A stretch of DNA of 64,000 nt from Cryptococcus deneoformans JEC21 (GCF_000091045.1 NC_006687.1:715001-779000); one strand, 5' to 3'; shown: positions 10,404 to 24,528, counted from the stretch's first letter. Made by a program: numbers and translations. The notes: generated by a model from the sequence alone, not told the origin.

Positions 10404-12613
10404 TCAAACAGTCTCCACCCATTCCTGCTGAGTATCCTTGTCGTTGATCTTTTCAGCACTCGCCGTGCCAGATAATGGTCCAGCAACGGGAGAGTTCAGG
10501 ATGACTGCTTGAATATCCGACTTGGCGAGGTTGTCTTCATGAGCCGTGTTGGAGTGGAAGATTTGGTCCATCTGCTCGAGCGTTTTACCCCTGTCGAGAA
10601 TCATCAGCATCCAACTTATTTCACGAGGGCACGGGGTTATTATTCGTTCACACAACTTACATGGGCTCAGGGCAGAAGAACCAGACGTAGAGACCGGAAA
10701 GGAATGTGAAGGCGCCAAAGAAAAGGAAGGTGCCGTACTTGATGTTCTGAAGCATGGGTGGGGTGATGAGACCAATAATAAAGTTGCCCAACCAGTTGGC
10801 GCAAGTCGTGATGGCGACACCCTTGGCTCGGCGACTTGAAGTGTGAACCTCGGCAGCTACGATGCTGTTATTAGACTCTGGTCTCTCGCATGTTGTTTGG
10901 AAACCCCCAAAAGAACTTACGCATGGCCCAAGGTACGGGAGCCCAACCAACACCGTAGGTGAAGATGTAGATGAAGATAAATGCAACGGCCACCCATGCC
11001 TCCTTGCTGTATCGAACCCAATCGTGACTGAACTTGGCCATGACGACCGCCACAATGACGTGACAGATGGTGTTGGCGGTAGATCCAAAGAGAAGAAGCG
11101 GCCTTCGTCCTACTCTGTCAATAACGAAAAAGGCGAGCACACAGGCGACCAATTGAATGATGTTGAGGACACCGCTCATGTCAAGCTGCATCTCGTAGTC
11201 GAGGCCAAGTTGCTCAAAGAGAGTAGGAGAGTAGTAGATGAGCTGATGTACTGGTGGTCAGAAACCAATGTCCAATCTTCTCATGTGTTCCATAATGAAA
11301 ACTTACAGCGTTGATACCAGAAAATTGCTGGAACATCATCAAAATGGGACCAATGATAGTTCGCCTGATGAGCTTGGGCTTAAACATGTCGACCCAAGAA
11401 GCAATCTCAAGTTTGAGCTCGGACATAAAGTCCTTGCCTTGAAGGGAAGGGTGGGCCTTGACAATAACTTCTCGGTTTTGAATAGCCTCGGCTCTGATGG
11501 TGATCCACTCGGCCTGCAGACGAGGGTCGGTAACGGGGAATCCTCGGAGGCGCATGAGAGCGTGCAGAGAATCTTCATCTCTGCCTACCTGAGCAAGCCA
11601 TCGCGGAGAATAAGGAAGTTTCCAAAGACCGATTGTCAAGAGGATACAGGGGGCTACCTGCACGAGGAAAGGAAGTCGGAAACTCCAGTCGCCAGGGATG
11701 TATCGGGAGCCATAAGTCTATTCAAAAGATGAATAAGAAATGGTTCTGTATGGTAAGTAGACAATACTCACAATGTAGAACATGATGACGATACCGCTGA
11801 CAATGGTGGCAGCCTCCATGGCGAGCAATGAGCCTCGAATGTTTGGTGGTGAAATTTCGCTGATATACATTGGGGCCACAGCAGAGAGAAGGCCAACACC
11901 AAGACCACCGACGAATCGGCCAATGACTAGCTGGGCAAAGGAGTAGGATGTAGTCTGGAGAATAGCACCAATAACAAACCACACTGAACCGAGAGCTTTT
12001 TTTTTCCAGCTAGTGTCAGCCAGTGTCACTCGTCTACAAGAGTTTGGCAACTAACCGATGGCCTTTTTACGAGAATACCTGTCTGCGACAAAACCAGCTT
12101 GAAGGGCTCCGATAAAAGCACCCAGTTCCAGAAGGGCGGTCATGATACTGCGAGTCAAGACAATCAGTTGTCAACTCTTTTTCAAGGGTAAGAATTAGCT
12201 CCGACGCGGCGAACACTTACCCTTTGTTGAAGGCAGCAGAAGAGCTGACATTGGCATCGACATCGGGAAACTGGCCCAGGAATTGGCTCATGGTAAGGAC
12301 AATGGAAAGAATACCCTGGTCGAAACCGAATAGCAGACCGCCCATACATGTGGAGAAGGCTGCAATCAAGACGAGCCCACTGCTGAATATATCCTTGAGA
12401 CCTGCACAAGGTATGAGTACAAGACAGGTCATGAAAAAATATAGAATACTGACCATTTCCGCCGATTGCATCAGCCAATGCCTGACTGTCCGCCACATAA
12501 CGAGCAGTATCAGGATGGAGTTCAACACCTAGGTCCTCTAGACTTGGGACGTCGTCCCTATCTGGGGCATGTCTTGGCTTTTTTGGCGCGTCACTGTTTT
12601 TCTTGAAGAACAT
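10404..12613 (-). CDS. MFS sugar transporter (sugar porter family)
   Basis: Plasma-membrane hexose-type transporter with 12 predicted helices. Exons: 12613-12454, 12401-12221, 12147-12056, 11995-11772, 11717-11307, 11242-10921, 10856-10661, 10590-10404 (590 aa). Family motifs: GGLLFGFDQG in helix 1, DRYSRKKA after helix 2, RFVGGLGVG in helix 4, PRWL and a charged central loop, QQFSGINALIYYSP in helix 7, DRVGRRPLL, and PAEVHTSSRRAKG after helix 10. The C-terminal FCPEPMGKTLEQMDQIF replaces the more common PETKG. One acceptor (11996) follows a run of nine A residues instead of a pyrimidine tract. Substrate unknown; hexose or a related monosaccharide is likely. Confidence 0.9.
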
Positions 12614-13476
12614 GTTATATAGGTGTCGTGAGAGTGGGTAATGGTGTTGAGAGTAATAGGTAGTACATGGGGAAAGGGAAGCTCATTCAACCTTATAGTA
12701 TTTATAGAAGAAATTCGTTTTTCGTTAAAGCCGATCATCCCAATTAGAGTTAAGGAAAACTTGTGCCGAATGATAATCAAGCAGTACAGTGTGAGTATCG
12801 TAATGGTACCTGGAAAAAAGGAAGTCCCAGGGCCATGCCATTATGTGGCTCAGGGTCCTTGAGTCCCCAGTGTGGGGAAGGGGGAGTCCCACGGAGATTG
12901 TTGACCAGAGGAGCGGCAATTGCATTCTGGCTTTGCGGTAACGAGGCATGGAACGGGTTAATGGGTGACGAAGACCCATGGGGCTCGAGACCGGAGTTTA
13001 GGTCCGTATGATCGTTAAGTCCGATCCTGCGTATCTTGGAACAAGAAGGCGTCGCACGTCGCGAGCGAGGTGGAATGGTACCGGGCTGCCGAGTCGTCAG
13101 TGTATCAGGTGACCTTTCACTTTCCCGCTGATCAAAATGCTGGTGGACGTTGGCCGCTGACTAGGGATGCATATTCGGAATTCGGGCCGCATTATGGCCA
13201 ACAGCAGGGAGGAAAGTGTGATTAGATTATTAGATACGTACTTGCAGTCGTGCGTACGTAATATACGCTGGTTTGGCAAGCCGGTGGGCAGGGAAGGTGC
13301 GGAGGCTGCGTGGTGTCCGGATCTCTAGGTGGAGGTGGAGGGCGATGGCGTGATTTTTTGATTTGTGATGTATTCGTTTTCGCTATTCGGATTCTCACCC
13401 GTCATAGTGTACTGTATGCATTTGTTTCATTTTCCTGTGACTCTGTGACTCTGCTGCTCCCCCCCACTCCCCCGCC
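12614..13476. promoter_or_regulatory. divergent intergenic region, sugar transporter / O-acetyltransferase
   Basis: 863 bp head-to-head spacer. A G-rich patch around 12868-12890 contains TGTGGGG and AAGGGGG, which resemble Mig1-type repressor sites, but this is only a resemblance. C-rich DNA precedes the plus-strand ATG. No gene is supported. Confidence 0.35.
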
Positions 13477-15523
13477 ATGCCACGCCCGCCCCTCCCGCGC
13501 AACCTCAACCTCCCCCGCTGGAACCCCCCAAAGCCCCATCTCGCAAAGTACCACCCTCCACCGCCGCACCCCACCACAGCCCACGCCCACTTCCTCCCGC
13601 CCACATCTCCGCAGCTCCCACCAAGGAGGAAACCAGCGTTCAATCCGGGTGGATTTGGCCTCCAGAGTCAGCCGGCCCCGGCACCGGCTCCCACTTCGGC
13701 CTGGGGGAAGGGAAAGGAGCGCGAAATGCAGGTCGACGAAATCCAGAAAAAAGATGACGAACTTAGACGCGAAGAAGAGCGGATAGAGGGAAAGTCCCCA
13801 AAGGAAGGACGAGAAGAAGCCGAGGCGTGCTATGTGGTACGTCCCTCCGTGTGTGCCCGATGTGGATGGCCTCCACGCTCATCCATGTGCTCCGCCAGCC
13901 ACCGCCAGCCACTCTCCACTACGTCGCCTCCCACTCTCTGCCGCTTCTCTATTCGCCCTCACCTCTTCCTCCGTTCACGATCGCCTACGAAACATGGGGT
14001 ACTCTCAACGCTGACGCCTCAAACGCCATTCTCATCCATACAGGATTATCTGCCTCTTCCCATGTCGCTTCTCGAGGAAATGACGTCTCCCCGTCCACTT
14101 CTTCCAAGCCGGGATGGTGGGAGGACTTTGTCGGGCCGGGCAAGAGTATCGATACCGACAAGTTTTTCGTCATTTGCACCAATGTCCTTGGTGGCTGTTT
14201 TGGCAGTACGGGCCCGAGCTCTCCCTACCCGCCCGGCGATGGCCAGACACGGTGGGCGACTCGGTTCCCGCTGCTCAGCGTACACGACATGACTCGTGCC
14301 CAGATCTCGCTGATGGATTACTTGGGCATCAACAAACTCTATGCGAGTGTGGGGAGCAGTATGGGCGGTATGCAGAGTTTGAGTTTGGCTTACTTGGCTC
14401 CGGAGAGGGTCGGCAGGATTGTTAGTATTTCTGCATGTGGAAGAAGTGGTCTGAACGGTGTGGGTATGAGGTATGCCCAGAGGAGCGGTATGTGTTTTCA
14501 TAGCCCAAAAGTGAAAAAAGAGCACTGGAGTGTTGGTACTGACCATACTGGATAGTTCTGATGGCGGATCCCAATTGGAACAGAGGATTCTACTATGACG
14601 GCGTCCCCCCTCACAACGGCATGAAACTAGCGCGACGTAAGTATAACGTCTTCAGGGGAAGGGGGGATCGGGGAGTTTTTTTTTGGGTAAATCACTGACA
14701 TATCGACATTTACAGAGATTGCAACAATCACCTACCGATCAGGTCCAGAGTGGGAGCAAAGGTTTGGCCGTCAGATGATTTCTGAGCAGGATGCTCAATT
14801 GGATGCACAAGGAAACCCTGGCGTGCCCAGGTTGAGTCCCGATTTCTTGATCGAGACCTACCTCGACCATCAGGTGAGTTTTCGATGGTCCCCAAAGACG
14901 CCCCATCTCTCCGGCGGTTTTTTTTTTTTTTTTTTTTTTTTTTTCATTCGTTCGATCAATCAAACTAACTAACCATTTAATGTGTGTGATTGTAGGGGGA
15001 ACGTTTCTGTCTTACCTATGACGCCAATTCTCTCATCTACATCTCCAAAGCTATGGACCTATTTGACATGACAGGTCCAGCCCTCACCTCTCTCGCCAAA
15101 CGATTCAACGACGCCTACCCCGACCAGCCTCCGTTTCCGTACCCCGACGACCCGGTTTCCATCTCTTGCTGTGCGCCCCGCGGTGCCGCCGAAGCTCATG
15201 ACCATAATACGCCAGAAGAACAGGAAAAGTTGGAAAAGGAAACGAAGAAAAAGCTCGCAAGATTTATCCCTACTTCCAAATCCCCGCACCTTGCCGACCT
15301 GGCACAGGGTTTGCAGAGGCTGAAAGATATTCCCACTTTGGTGCTTGGTGTTCAAAGTGATGTCTTGTTCCCCGTGGAGCAACAGAGAGAGCTGTCGGAT
15401 GCTCTCAAGCTGACTGGGAATTCCAGAGTGACATACTACGAGCTCGGCGGTGTTTGGGGTCACGATACGTTTCTCTTGGACGTGCAGAATGTGGGTGGAG
15501 CGATCAGGGGTTTCTTGCATTAG
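13477..15523 (+). CDS. CysA/MetX-type O-acetyltransferase (serine or homoserine O-acetyltransferase)
   Basis: Transfers acetyl from acetyl-CoA to the hydroxyl of serine or homoserine, feeding cysteine or methionine synthesis. Exons: 13477-13836, 13899-14487, 14556-14636, 14716-14873, 14996-15523 (571 aa). The alpha/beta-hydrolase core begins at [18 protein letters not shown]. Nucleophile elbow GSSMGG (Ser near 274), Asp in VQSDVLFP (near 518) and His in WGHDTFLLD (near 552). The wording [21 protein letters not shown] and [13 protein letters not shown] is what I recall of fungal mitochondrial serine O-acetyltransferases (Aspergillus CysA, fission yeast Cys2) rather than of yeast Met2, so serine is the favoured substrate. 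The N-terminal 130 residues are Pro-rich then charged; a targeting role is possible. The start is less certain than the core. Confidence 0.82.
14918..14944 (+). repeat. poly(T) tract, 27 nt, in intron 4 of the O-acetyltransferase gene
   Basis: A long T homopolymer inside the 122-nt intron 14874-14995, between the donor and the CTAAC branch region. Length polymorphism is expected. Confidence 0.8.
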
Positions 15524-15678
15524 ACATAAAAATTGCAAAAGAAAAAACCTTACGACAGTTGTAATGTATGATCTAAAAAAAGAGTATTACATCCAGTAAC
15601 GAATAGAACAAATGCATATAACCTTGTACAAACAAAAATCACACTTTATCAGGCTTTATCGTATTAAGAACCAGTTTA

Positions 15679-17325
<1,647 letters not shown>

Positions 17326-17476
17326 GGCGGGGGGAGGGGAGTCTGTTGGAATCAGATCGACGTTCAAGTGACGCTGCGAGATAACGGCAAGTGAACAACA
17401 CGGGCGGGCGGCACCCGCCGCCGGCTGTGACGCAATAATCCCGTACAAAAAGTCGCCATGCATACACTCTACGATA

Positions 17477-19001
17477 TCACCACCCCTTCCCCTTCTCCCC
17501 ACGCCAGCCAATCTGCCGCGCGTCCCTCTCCCCTCCCTCTCCCGGCGCGTGCACCGTGGGCGCCTGCGGCATGTTCGCCGGCAGTTGCGGCATGAACTGC
17601 CCGTGCGGAGGCCAGAAAGCAGGCGCAGCCGGCGCAGACGTGTCATGCTGAGACGCCCTCGCTCGAAGGTTGAATAGCGCAGAGTTGGTGAGGATTACAA
17701 GGAATGTAAGAGTGACTAGTGTAAAGCTCTGCATAGCGGGGTTAGCCACGCCATACACCCGGACACCTGAGCTCTACGCCTACCATAGTTTTCCAGCTGA
17801 TCGGTTCTACAAAACTGTTGATCACACCCGCAAACGTTTCGGCAATGATGTTGATTCTTCCAACAACGGTAGGATCCCGGTTCATGCAAGCTTCCCAGGC
17901 TCTACATGGAGCGTCCCTGTCCGATCGTCAGACGAGGCTGGGGCGAGATGGGCTTACATATGGGGTATTCTGTTTGAGCTACACATATTTGTCAAGTACA
18001 TGTTGGTACACTCGGCAATCTCCTGCAGTATTTCTGGCAGTGGGAGTGAGCGTATGTCTGCTACCCATTACACACGTCACTCACCGACAGAATACTCGTT
18101 CATCTTATCCTTGACATCCCTCCTTACAGTCAGGACGAACAGGATTGCCAGGTAGATGCAGAAGAGAACAATGGATGTGTTTACAAAGAACTGGAGGTAG
18201 CTGGAGGACAGAGTGAGCAGATAATCCCACTCTACAGCCCGAAAACTTACCCCAACAGGAGGGCCGGTATTTCAGAGTGCCTGAGAGAAGGGGCTGCCAT
18301 ATGCACACTGTAGTGGTGTTCGGATTTTGTGAATGCCGGCGTGGCCGAATCGCTATGTCGCACTGCCCCTCGATCCTACACGGGGTTCAGCCCCATGGAT
18401 CTATTACAAACCAAGAGGAAAAAGCCACCACCTACTTCGTTGTCTGAACGCACCTGCTCCTTCTTTGACTGCTGTCGTTTCCGATTCGTCCTCGTCACAG
18501 CACCCTTTGCAAACTTTCTAGGCTTCTTCTCCTCTGTTGCATTCTCCTTGTCCTCGGCCTCTCCGCCCCTTTCAGTTTCGTCAACTGAACCCGCTGCCTC
18601 TGAAGACGGACCCCGTCTCGCTGGGCTGTCCATATCCACCTCCTGGGTTACCAAGGAGGTGGCCGGTGTTCGTGCGCCTTGGGAATACCACTGGGAGGGG
18701 TCATAGGCCGGGGCTTTTTTGGGAGTGTTGAGGGCTGCGAGAAGGAGGGGTGCAGAATTGAGTGAGCTGTTGAACTGTGCGAATCCCTGGGTGGGCTGTG
18801 GGTGGAAAGGTTGGTGTTCGAGCTCGGTGTGCAGGCCTAAAGGCGGAGGTCAGCAGTGGGAGACTGGGATATTTTTGCTGGACGGAGCGTACGTTTTCTG
18901 GCTGGGCCGTCGTTGTGCTTGTATACGAATGCGTCGAGCCTGTCTGTGTTGTATACCGGGGGGTCAATGTCCATAGGCGCAGACCTGTCTCTAGGTTCCA
19001 T
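17477..19001 (-). CDS. BRL1: Brl1/Brr6-family nuclear envelope protein
   Basis: Nuclear envelope/ER membrane protein that assists nuclear pore assembly and lipid balance. Exons: 19001-18893, 18836-18436, 18375-18251, 18200-18085, 18033-17958, 17916-17784, 17728-17477 (403 aa). A long acidic and basic disordered N-terminus precedes membrane segment 1 (VNTSIVLFCIYLAILFVLTV). The lumenal domain has the four conserved Cys (AEC, NMC, APC, EAC), then AETFAGVINSFVEPISWKTM and membrane segment 2 (FTLVTLTFLVILTNSALF). This is the complete Brl1/Brr6 pattern; basidiomycetes usually have one member. The Met at 19001 is chosen over an upstream in-frame Met because the upstream stretch looks like leader. 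One intron is only 41 nt. It shares a 138-bp divergent promoter with BUB3. Confidence 0.9.
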
Positions 19002-19139
19002 GTTGAATGGCAGAGTACTAGAAACTGAAAAAAAAAGAATGCAAGAACAACAAACAAACATCCACTTCTTATCGCGCTCACTTTGAATTATTTATTATTT
19101 CACTCTTCCTCCTCCTTCTACATCCCACAAAACACCATT
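19002..19139. promoter_or_regulatory. 138-bp divergent promoter, BRL1 / BUB3
   Basis: Very short head-to-head spacer between two ATGs, AT-rich with CT-rich blocks. It must contain both transcription starts and leaders, so co-regulation is plausible. Confidence 0.5.
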
Positions 19140-20688
19140 ATGTCTTCAGGTAAGCGTCTCCACAATAACTCTAAACACCCCGGCTCACACCTAGCCAGAC
19201 CAAGTACTCCAGCCACCGGTAGATGGCATCTCGTCCGTCGCCTTCTCCCCAGACTCATCGCGTCTCTTGGTCTCTTCATGGGACGGTGTACGTCCATATT
19301 CTTTTTCCGTTCTTTCGCTCGCTTACATCACACATCTTATCAGACAATACAACTCCATGATCTATCAGGATCTCCCCAACCGCCCAAGATGTGTGTCCCC
19401 GAACGACCAAGCAAGCATCAACTGACAATTTAACATAGCTTCCCCCACCCTGCAGCTGTTTTGACCGCTTGTTTCGGGTCTACACCCAATGTAGGATTCT
19501 CTGCTGGATTGGATAAACGGGTTAGAAGGTGAAATCGACTGTTTAACGATATTGGTATGGTTCAGAAAGGAAAAGCTAATTGTCGAGTTTTAAAGATGGG
19601 ATTTCGACACTGGCCTTGTTCAAGTATTGGGCAAGCACGACGATGCTGTTCAGAGTATCGTTTGGTCTCCCCAACACAGTAAGTTTTCCTCCTAGAATAA
19701 AAGCGCACTAGTATTAATCAGCCCTATAGATGTGTTGATCTCTGCTTCTTGGGACTCTACCATCAAAGTCTGGGACCCGTACGTTTTTACCTTTTTTCAC
19801 TTGCCAATGTTATACAGGCCTTGACCATTCTTAAAAAGTTTGTCCGACACGCCTCTGAAATCCACCCAGCCTCTTCCCGCCCGAGCTTACAATCTCGCCT
19901 ACGCCCCTTCTGCATCTCGTCTCCTCGTCTCCATGGCGCACCGACACGTCTATGTCTATGACGTCGCAAAGCTTGCCGCCGCGACTGAAAAAATCCCAGC
20001 GAGCCAGGAGAGGGAGAGTGCTTTGAAGTTCATGACAAGGAGTGTTGCCACCATGGCTGATGGGAAAGGTATGTTTTGGATCAACTCATCGATCACTTGT
20101 TTACAAGAGGCTAAATAATAGTGTGGATGTAATAGGCTGGGCGTCTGGCTCTTTGGAGGGCAGGATTGCGGTGGAGTACATTGATCCTGCCGACCAAGGA
20201 TCAAAGTACGCCTTCCGAGCCCATCGACAGAATGTGGATGGTACGGATTGCGTTTTCCCTATCAACGCTTTAGCTTACCACCCCATGTGAGTTTGGATTC
20301 TCCCCCGCCCTCCCCGACGCATGATCAGCCCAAAACTGACAAGGCGGGAAAAAAAAATAGACACAATACGTTTGCATCCGGCGGTTCTGACGGTTTCATT
20401 TCCATTTGGGACCACAATGCCAAGAAAAGAATGAAGCTTTTCCCCAAGTACCCGGCGCCCATCTCTGCGTTGGCGTTTAGTCCCGATGGGACCAAGTTGG
20501 CTATCGGGGCAAGTTATGAGCACGACAATGCGGTCACCAAGCCGGAAGAACAGGCGACGGTGATGGTGTTGATCAAGAATACTGTGATGGACGATTGCAA
20601 GGTGAGTGGTGGCGTGCCGTGAATCCGAGGTCGAGCTGACTTTTTTGTTTTTTTCTTTTTTTTCACATAGCCCAAGGCCAAGGCGTGA
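19140..20688 (+). CDS. BUB3: Bub3 spindle checkpoint WD40 protein
   Basis: Seven-bladed WD40 protein that links Bub1/BubR1 to kinetochores. Exons: 19140-19149, 19199-19287, 19344-19390, 19439-19528, 19596-19678, 19730-19778, 19839-20068, 20136-20286, 20361-20601, 20671-20688 (335 aa). The first exon codes only MSS plus one base. DGISSVAFSPDSSRLLVSSW, ACFGSTPNVGFSAGLD, WASGSLEGRIAVEYIDP, YAFRAHRQ and FASGGSDGFISIWD are Bub3 hallmarks; the related Rae1 lacks the AVEY-DP segment. The last exon adds only PKAKA. Convergent with the scramblase gene, 72 bp between stops. Confidence 0.93.
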
Positions 20689-20760
20689 GAGATGATTGAT
20701 TACATGGGAAACCCTATGCAACTACATACCCTATATAAAAATGATACCACCCTGACCCGT

Positions 20761-22795
20761 TTACTGACCCCAATCTCCCCAATCGCCACCGCCACCACCC
20801 CCACCACCGCCAAACCATCCACTGTCATCACCACCCTGGTTGCCCCATGGATCTTGCATAACATCCTCTTGCTCCCACCCAGCAGACTGTTCGTCATACC
20901 CTTCCAAACCTTGTGGGAACTGTTCCCATCCTCCTGCGCTTTCTCCCGGTGGCGGTGGGACAGGATCGTTCGGGCTGCCAGGTTGGGCAGGCTGACGGCC
21001 ATAGATGAGTTCGTCTTCCGTCATGCCGCCTGTGCCGGCAGCCCCAGCGGCCGCTCCGGCTGCAACACCACCCGCACCCGCGCCTCCATCTGGAGAAGGC
21101 TGCACATCGGAAGGACGGCCGCCAGACTGAGCGTCGGCACCCCCGTCTCCTCCGCCCCAGAAGAAGAACGGGAAGCCGAGACCGCCGCTACCTGAATGTC
21201 TTGAAAAGTAATCAAAATCAACTACAACGCAAAGCGGTTTTAGCGCTGAATTCTCTCTGTTTGTGTCCCTGGTACATACTTGATACTGCTGTGGCGAGTG
21301 TCTTTTTAAAAAAAAAAAAATTTGTTACTGATTATCAGTGACGAGATTCAACTCTGCTCGTGTGAATGCAAAAACTCACCATGGCACGTTGATCCAAAGT
21401 CAGCCCGCTGTCAGATGATCGGGGTAGAACCAATGTTTGTCCTTGGACGTTGATATTTGATCCGGGTGCTAAATCGAGTTCGGTGCCGGCAGCGTCAAAT
21501 CGAATAACATACTGGCCTTTTTTTTTGGTAGTTTTATTAGTTTACCAAACCCCGTTGCTGGAATAAACGTACCAGTGTCGGTAAACAGTTCACGTCCTAT
21601 CCCCCGAAAGTTTCTATTGATGGAAGCTAACAGACGGTCATCCTTGTCCTTGAGCCAAAAATCCCATGCGAGGAAACCACTGTCGACTTTTGCAAATTGG
21701 CGGAATGTCTCGGATTCGCGACTTGAGAGAATGGACGGGTGAGCAAGATGCGACCCAAAAGAAAGAAAAAAAATACCTTTGAAATAAATTATATCGTCGT
21801 CGCCAAGGGTGCCATTGTCTATAATTACATCAGTTGCTGCGGTGATCATACGAGATCTCGGGATGATACACACTGTTGAGCTTCGCCTACGAGTCTGCTA
21901 TCCCGATCTTCGGAAGAGTGGACAAAGATCCGAGAGTTGATGAACGCAAAAGGTCTTTGGATCTACGTGGCCCACAACGCGTGTTGTAAGAATCGCTTGT
22001 TGACAACTCGCAGCGAAATTCGCAGAGATGAAAGAGGGACTCACCCATAAGACCGGTTTCCCATGCCTGTCCATGACAATAGACTTAAACGGGCGATGTG
22101 TCCGCAGAGCTTGCCTGCTAATTGTCGAGAGGATACCTTGCTCCTGTTCGGCCAAGCTTTTCGATGAGAACAAAGGGTCAGCGCTCCCATGTGATGATCA
22201 TAATATCTACGCTGCCACTTACAATCCCACAAGCTGGCCGTCCGGTGAATGTATAGCGTATCTGTTCGCTTGTTCAAACTAACCAAGGCGATGAATAAAT
22301 GGAAATATCATCGGGAAAAAGAAAGAGAACCAACTTACACCCATAAAGACATTCAACATCTCCAGTTGCCTGACAATCACCAGACTCTCATGGCCCAGAA
22401 TTTCTCTCGCTGCGTGGCTATCCCCAAGTACACCGCTAGGATCGGGAGGAATGTCCACAGGCCCTGAAGCGTGGATGGGTGTTGAGAGGGGATCATAAGG
22501 TTCATACGCATGGAACGCCTGGGGGCCAGCTGCAGTCGACTGGTAGTGTTCATCGGTTCCGGTTCCGGTTCTAAAGGGAATCTGACGGATGGGTCTGCGT
22601 GTCGGTCTCACATGGCCTCGAGGTACTGTGTACATTTCTAGTTATCAGCCCATCATACGCAATTACAAAACAAGATAATTACTCACGCCGTTCTTGCTGC
22701 CGTAAGAGCGGGACGGCGGTAGCTATACTCCGAGCAAGCATGGACCGAGACGTGCCCACATGCAGAGCAGAGGCGGTGATGCTTCTAGGCAGCAT
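20761..22795 (-). CDS. AIM25: mitochondrial phospholipid scramblase-like protein (AIM25 family)
   Basis: Scramblase-fold protein, probably mitochondrial. Exons: 22795-22687, 22625-22339, 22278-22223, 22156-22045, 21962-21874, 21818-21777, 21721-21573, 21516-21380, 21301-21280, 21221-20761 (487 aa). The N-terminus MLPRSITASALHVG is basic and amphipathic, consistent with import. Core motifs: VRQLEMLNVFMGFEQANRY, QRPFAFINSR, GEAQQQWHPWRRRYNLF, GFLAWDFWLKDKD, NRNFRGIGRELFTDTGQY and ATAVSIDFDYFSRH. The C-terminal 140 residues are Gly/Ala/Trp-rich low complexity absent from yeast Aim25. One exon is just 22 nt, and two acceptors follow A-runs rather than pyrimidine tracts. Confidence 0.9.
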
Positions 22796-23034
22796 CGTGT
22801 GGGGATTTTAGTGATTACGAAAAAAGTTGCCAGGGGTTCGGGAAAAGAGTTTGTTGAGGATAATTAGCGATGGACGATGGAAAGAGACGATCTCGTTTCC
22901 AAGCAAGAATGACGACACCTGCCCGGCACGGTCTTGGCCGATCAAAAGTGGAGGCTTATGTAATGTAAAAGTCGAAACAACAGCCAAGTGTAGTAGTGCT
23001 CTAGTGCATATGCATAACATGACGATGACCCGAA

Positions 23035-24528
23035 TCATGACCTAGCCCTCCTTCTTCTCGCCTCTTCTATTCTCCTCTGCTTTTCAGCTTCCCGTCCCTC
23101 GGGCCTCTTGACGGTCTGTGCGTCGCTGACCTCGGGACCAGGTTCCTGGATCCTCTCGACAAACGCTCCCTGCTGCTGCTTCCTCTGCACGCTCGCATGC
23201 TTTGCCTTTTGCTCGGCGTGCGCCCTGTTGGCAGAATCTTCAGAAGCCTGCTTGACAGATTTTTGAAAGTATTCTTTCGCGGCGTTAAAGGTGTCCATGT
23301 AGGAAGGACTTTTGAGGGGCTCTGCTCCCGGTTCGAGCGCCTGGGCTTTGGTGACGGGTAAACCGAGGTATCGCTTGACGATCGGTTGGCGGAGGATGAT
23401 GGATTGTAAAAGGGTGAAGCCGGTGGAAAAGGTCCAGTAGAAGAGGAGGGCGGAAGGAAAGTACATGATGAGGGGGAATGAGAGAAAGGTGGTCAGCTGG
23501 ATAAAGTTGCGCATGTGGGCGGTGGTCATCGGGCTACCAGCCTTGGCGGCGGTGGGCACGCCGTCGGCACCAAACTGTACAGGATCGGTCAGTAAAAAAA
23601 AAAGAGTTGCAAACGCTGACCGCTCTCACCTTGAAGACCAAGTTGGTAAAGAGCAACGACGTGGCTGGAAGGATGTAGTACGGGTCGGCAGCGGTCAGGT
23701 CGGTGACCCAGCCGAGACCGCCTTCCTTCAGCTGGGGCAGGGGAAGGTTAGCGAGGCCGCGGACGATGCTGAAAAAGGTCAAGAAGATGGGCATCTGGAC
23801 GAGAGGAAGCAGCAGGGGCCTGAGCGGGTTGACGTTGTGCTCCTTCATGAGGTCGCGCAGACGCTGGCTGATGAGCGTCTGCATGTGGGTGTCCTTGTTG
23901 GCGCTCGCGACCTTGGCCTCGGCCATCAGTTCCTGGATCTGCGGGTTGACGGCGGCGAGGCGGACGCTGTGCTTCTGGGTGTTGACGACGAGCCGGGTGA
24001 GACAGAGGCGGATGAGGACGGTGGTGCCTGCGATGGCGGCCCACCTGTGTGCCCGACGGTCAGCAGGCGTGGGTCAGAATGCACGTGCACCTACCAGGGA
24101 AGGCCGAGCTCGGTGTGGAGCGCGACGAGGCCGTCTGTGAACCAGCCGGTGACGCTGAGGATGCCGTGGTCGTAGCCGATGAGCTTGAGGTCTGAGAGTT
24201 TCATGGCGGCATGGACCGCTTCCTCCGAGTTGAGGACGTCCTGCACGCTCTTCCCGGAGTGGAGGATGAGGTCTTCGAGGGTGGGGGCGCCGGCATCTGC
24301 GGGGGGCTGCGGCAGGAGGTCGGCGGGTGCGGGCGGGAGGGGGGTGGACGTGGCCGCTGCTGCTGGTTCTGGCTGCTGGAGGGGGAGGGGGGGCGTTACC
24401 GGCTGCTGGCTGTGTCTCCAGGGAGTGGCGGAGAAGCTGCGCGCGAGGCGGCGGGGGGGGAGGGGGGCGGCGGCGGGGCGGCGGGCGGCGGTGCGGAGGG
24501 CGCGCTGTATGGCGGAGCGGGCGAGCAT
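23035..24528 (-). CDS. OXA1: Oxa1 mitochondrial inner-membrane insertase
   Basis: YidC/Oxa1/Alb3 insertase for mitochondrially encoded and some imported inner-membrane proteins. Exons: 24528-24095, 24044-23630, 23574-23035 (462 aa). A GC-rich first exon encodes a Arg/Ala/Pro presequence (MLARSAIQRALRTAARR). The core has LHTELGLPWWAAIAGTT, RLCLTRLVVNTQKHS, PLVQMPIFLTFFSIVRGLAN, ADPYYILPATSLL and YFPSALLFYWTFSTGFTLLQ, i.e. five membrane spans. The C-terminal basic Gln/Lys-rich tail fits the ribosome-binding tail of Oxa1. Head-to-head with NDUFS7. Confidence 0.94.

Noticed and set aside
13827..14555. Calling the acetyltransferase Met2 (homoserine-specific)
   Set aside because: Wording of the core is closer to what I recall of CysA/Cys2-type fungal serine acetyltransferases. 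Specificity is left open.
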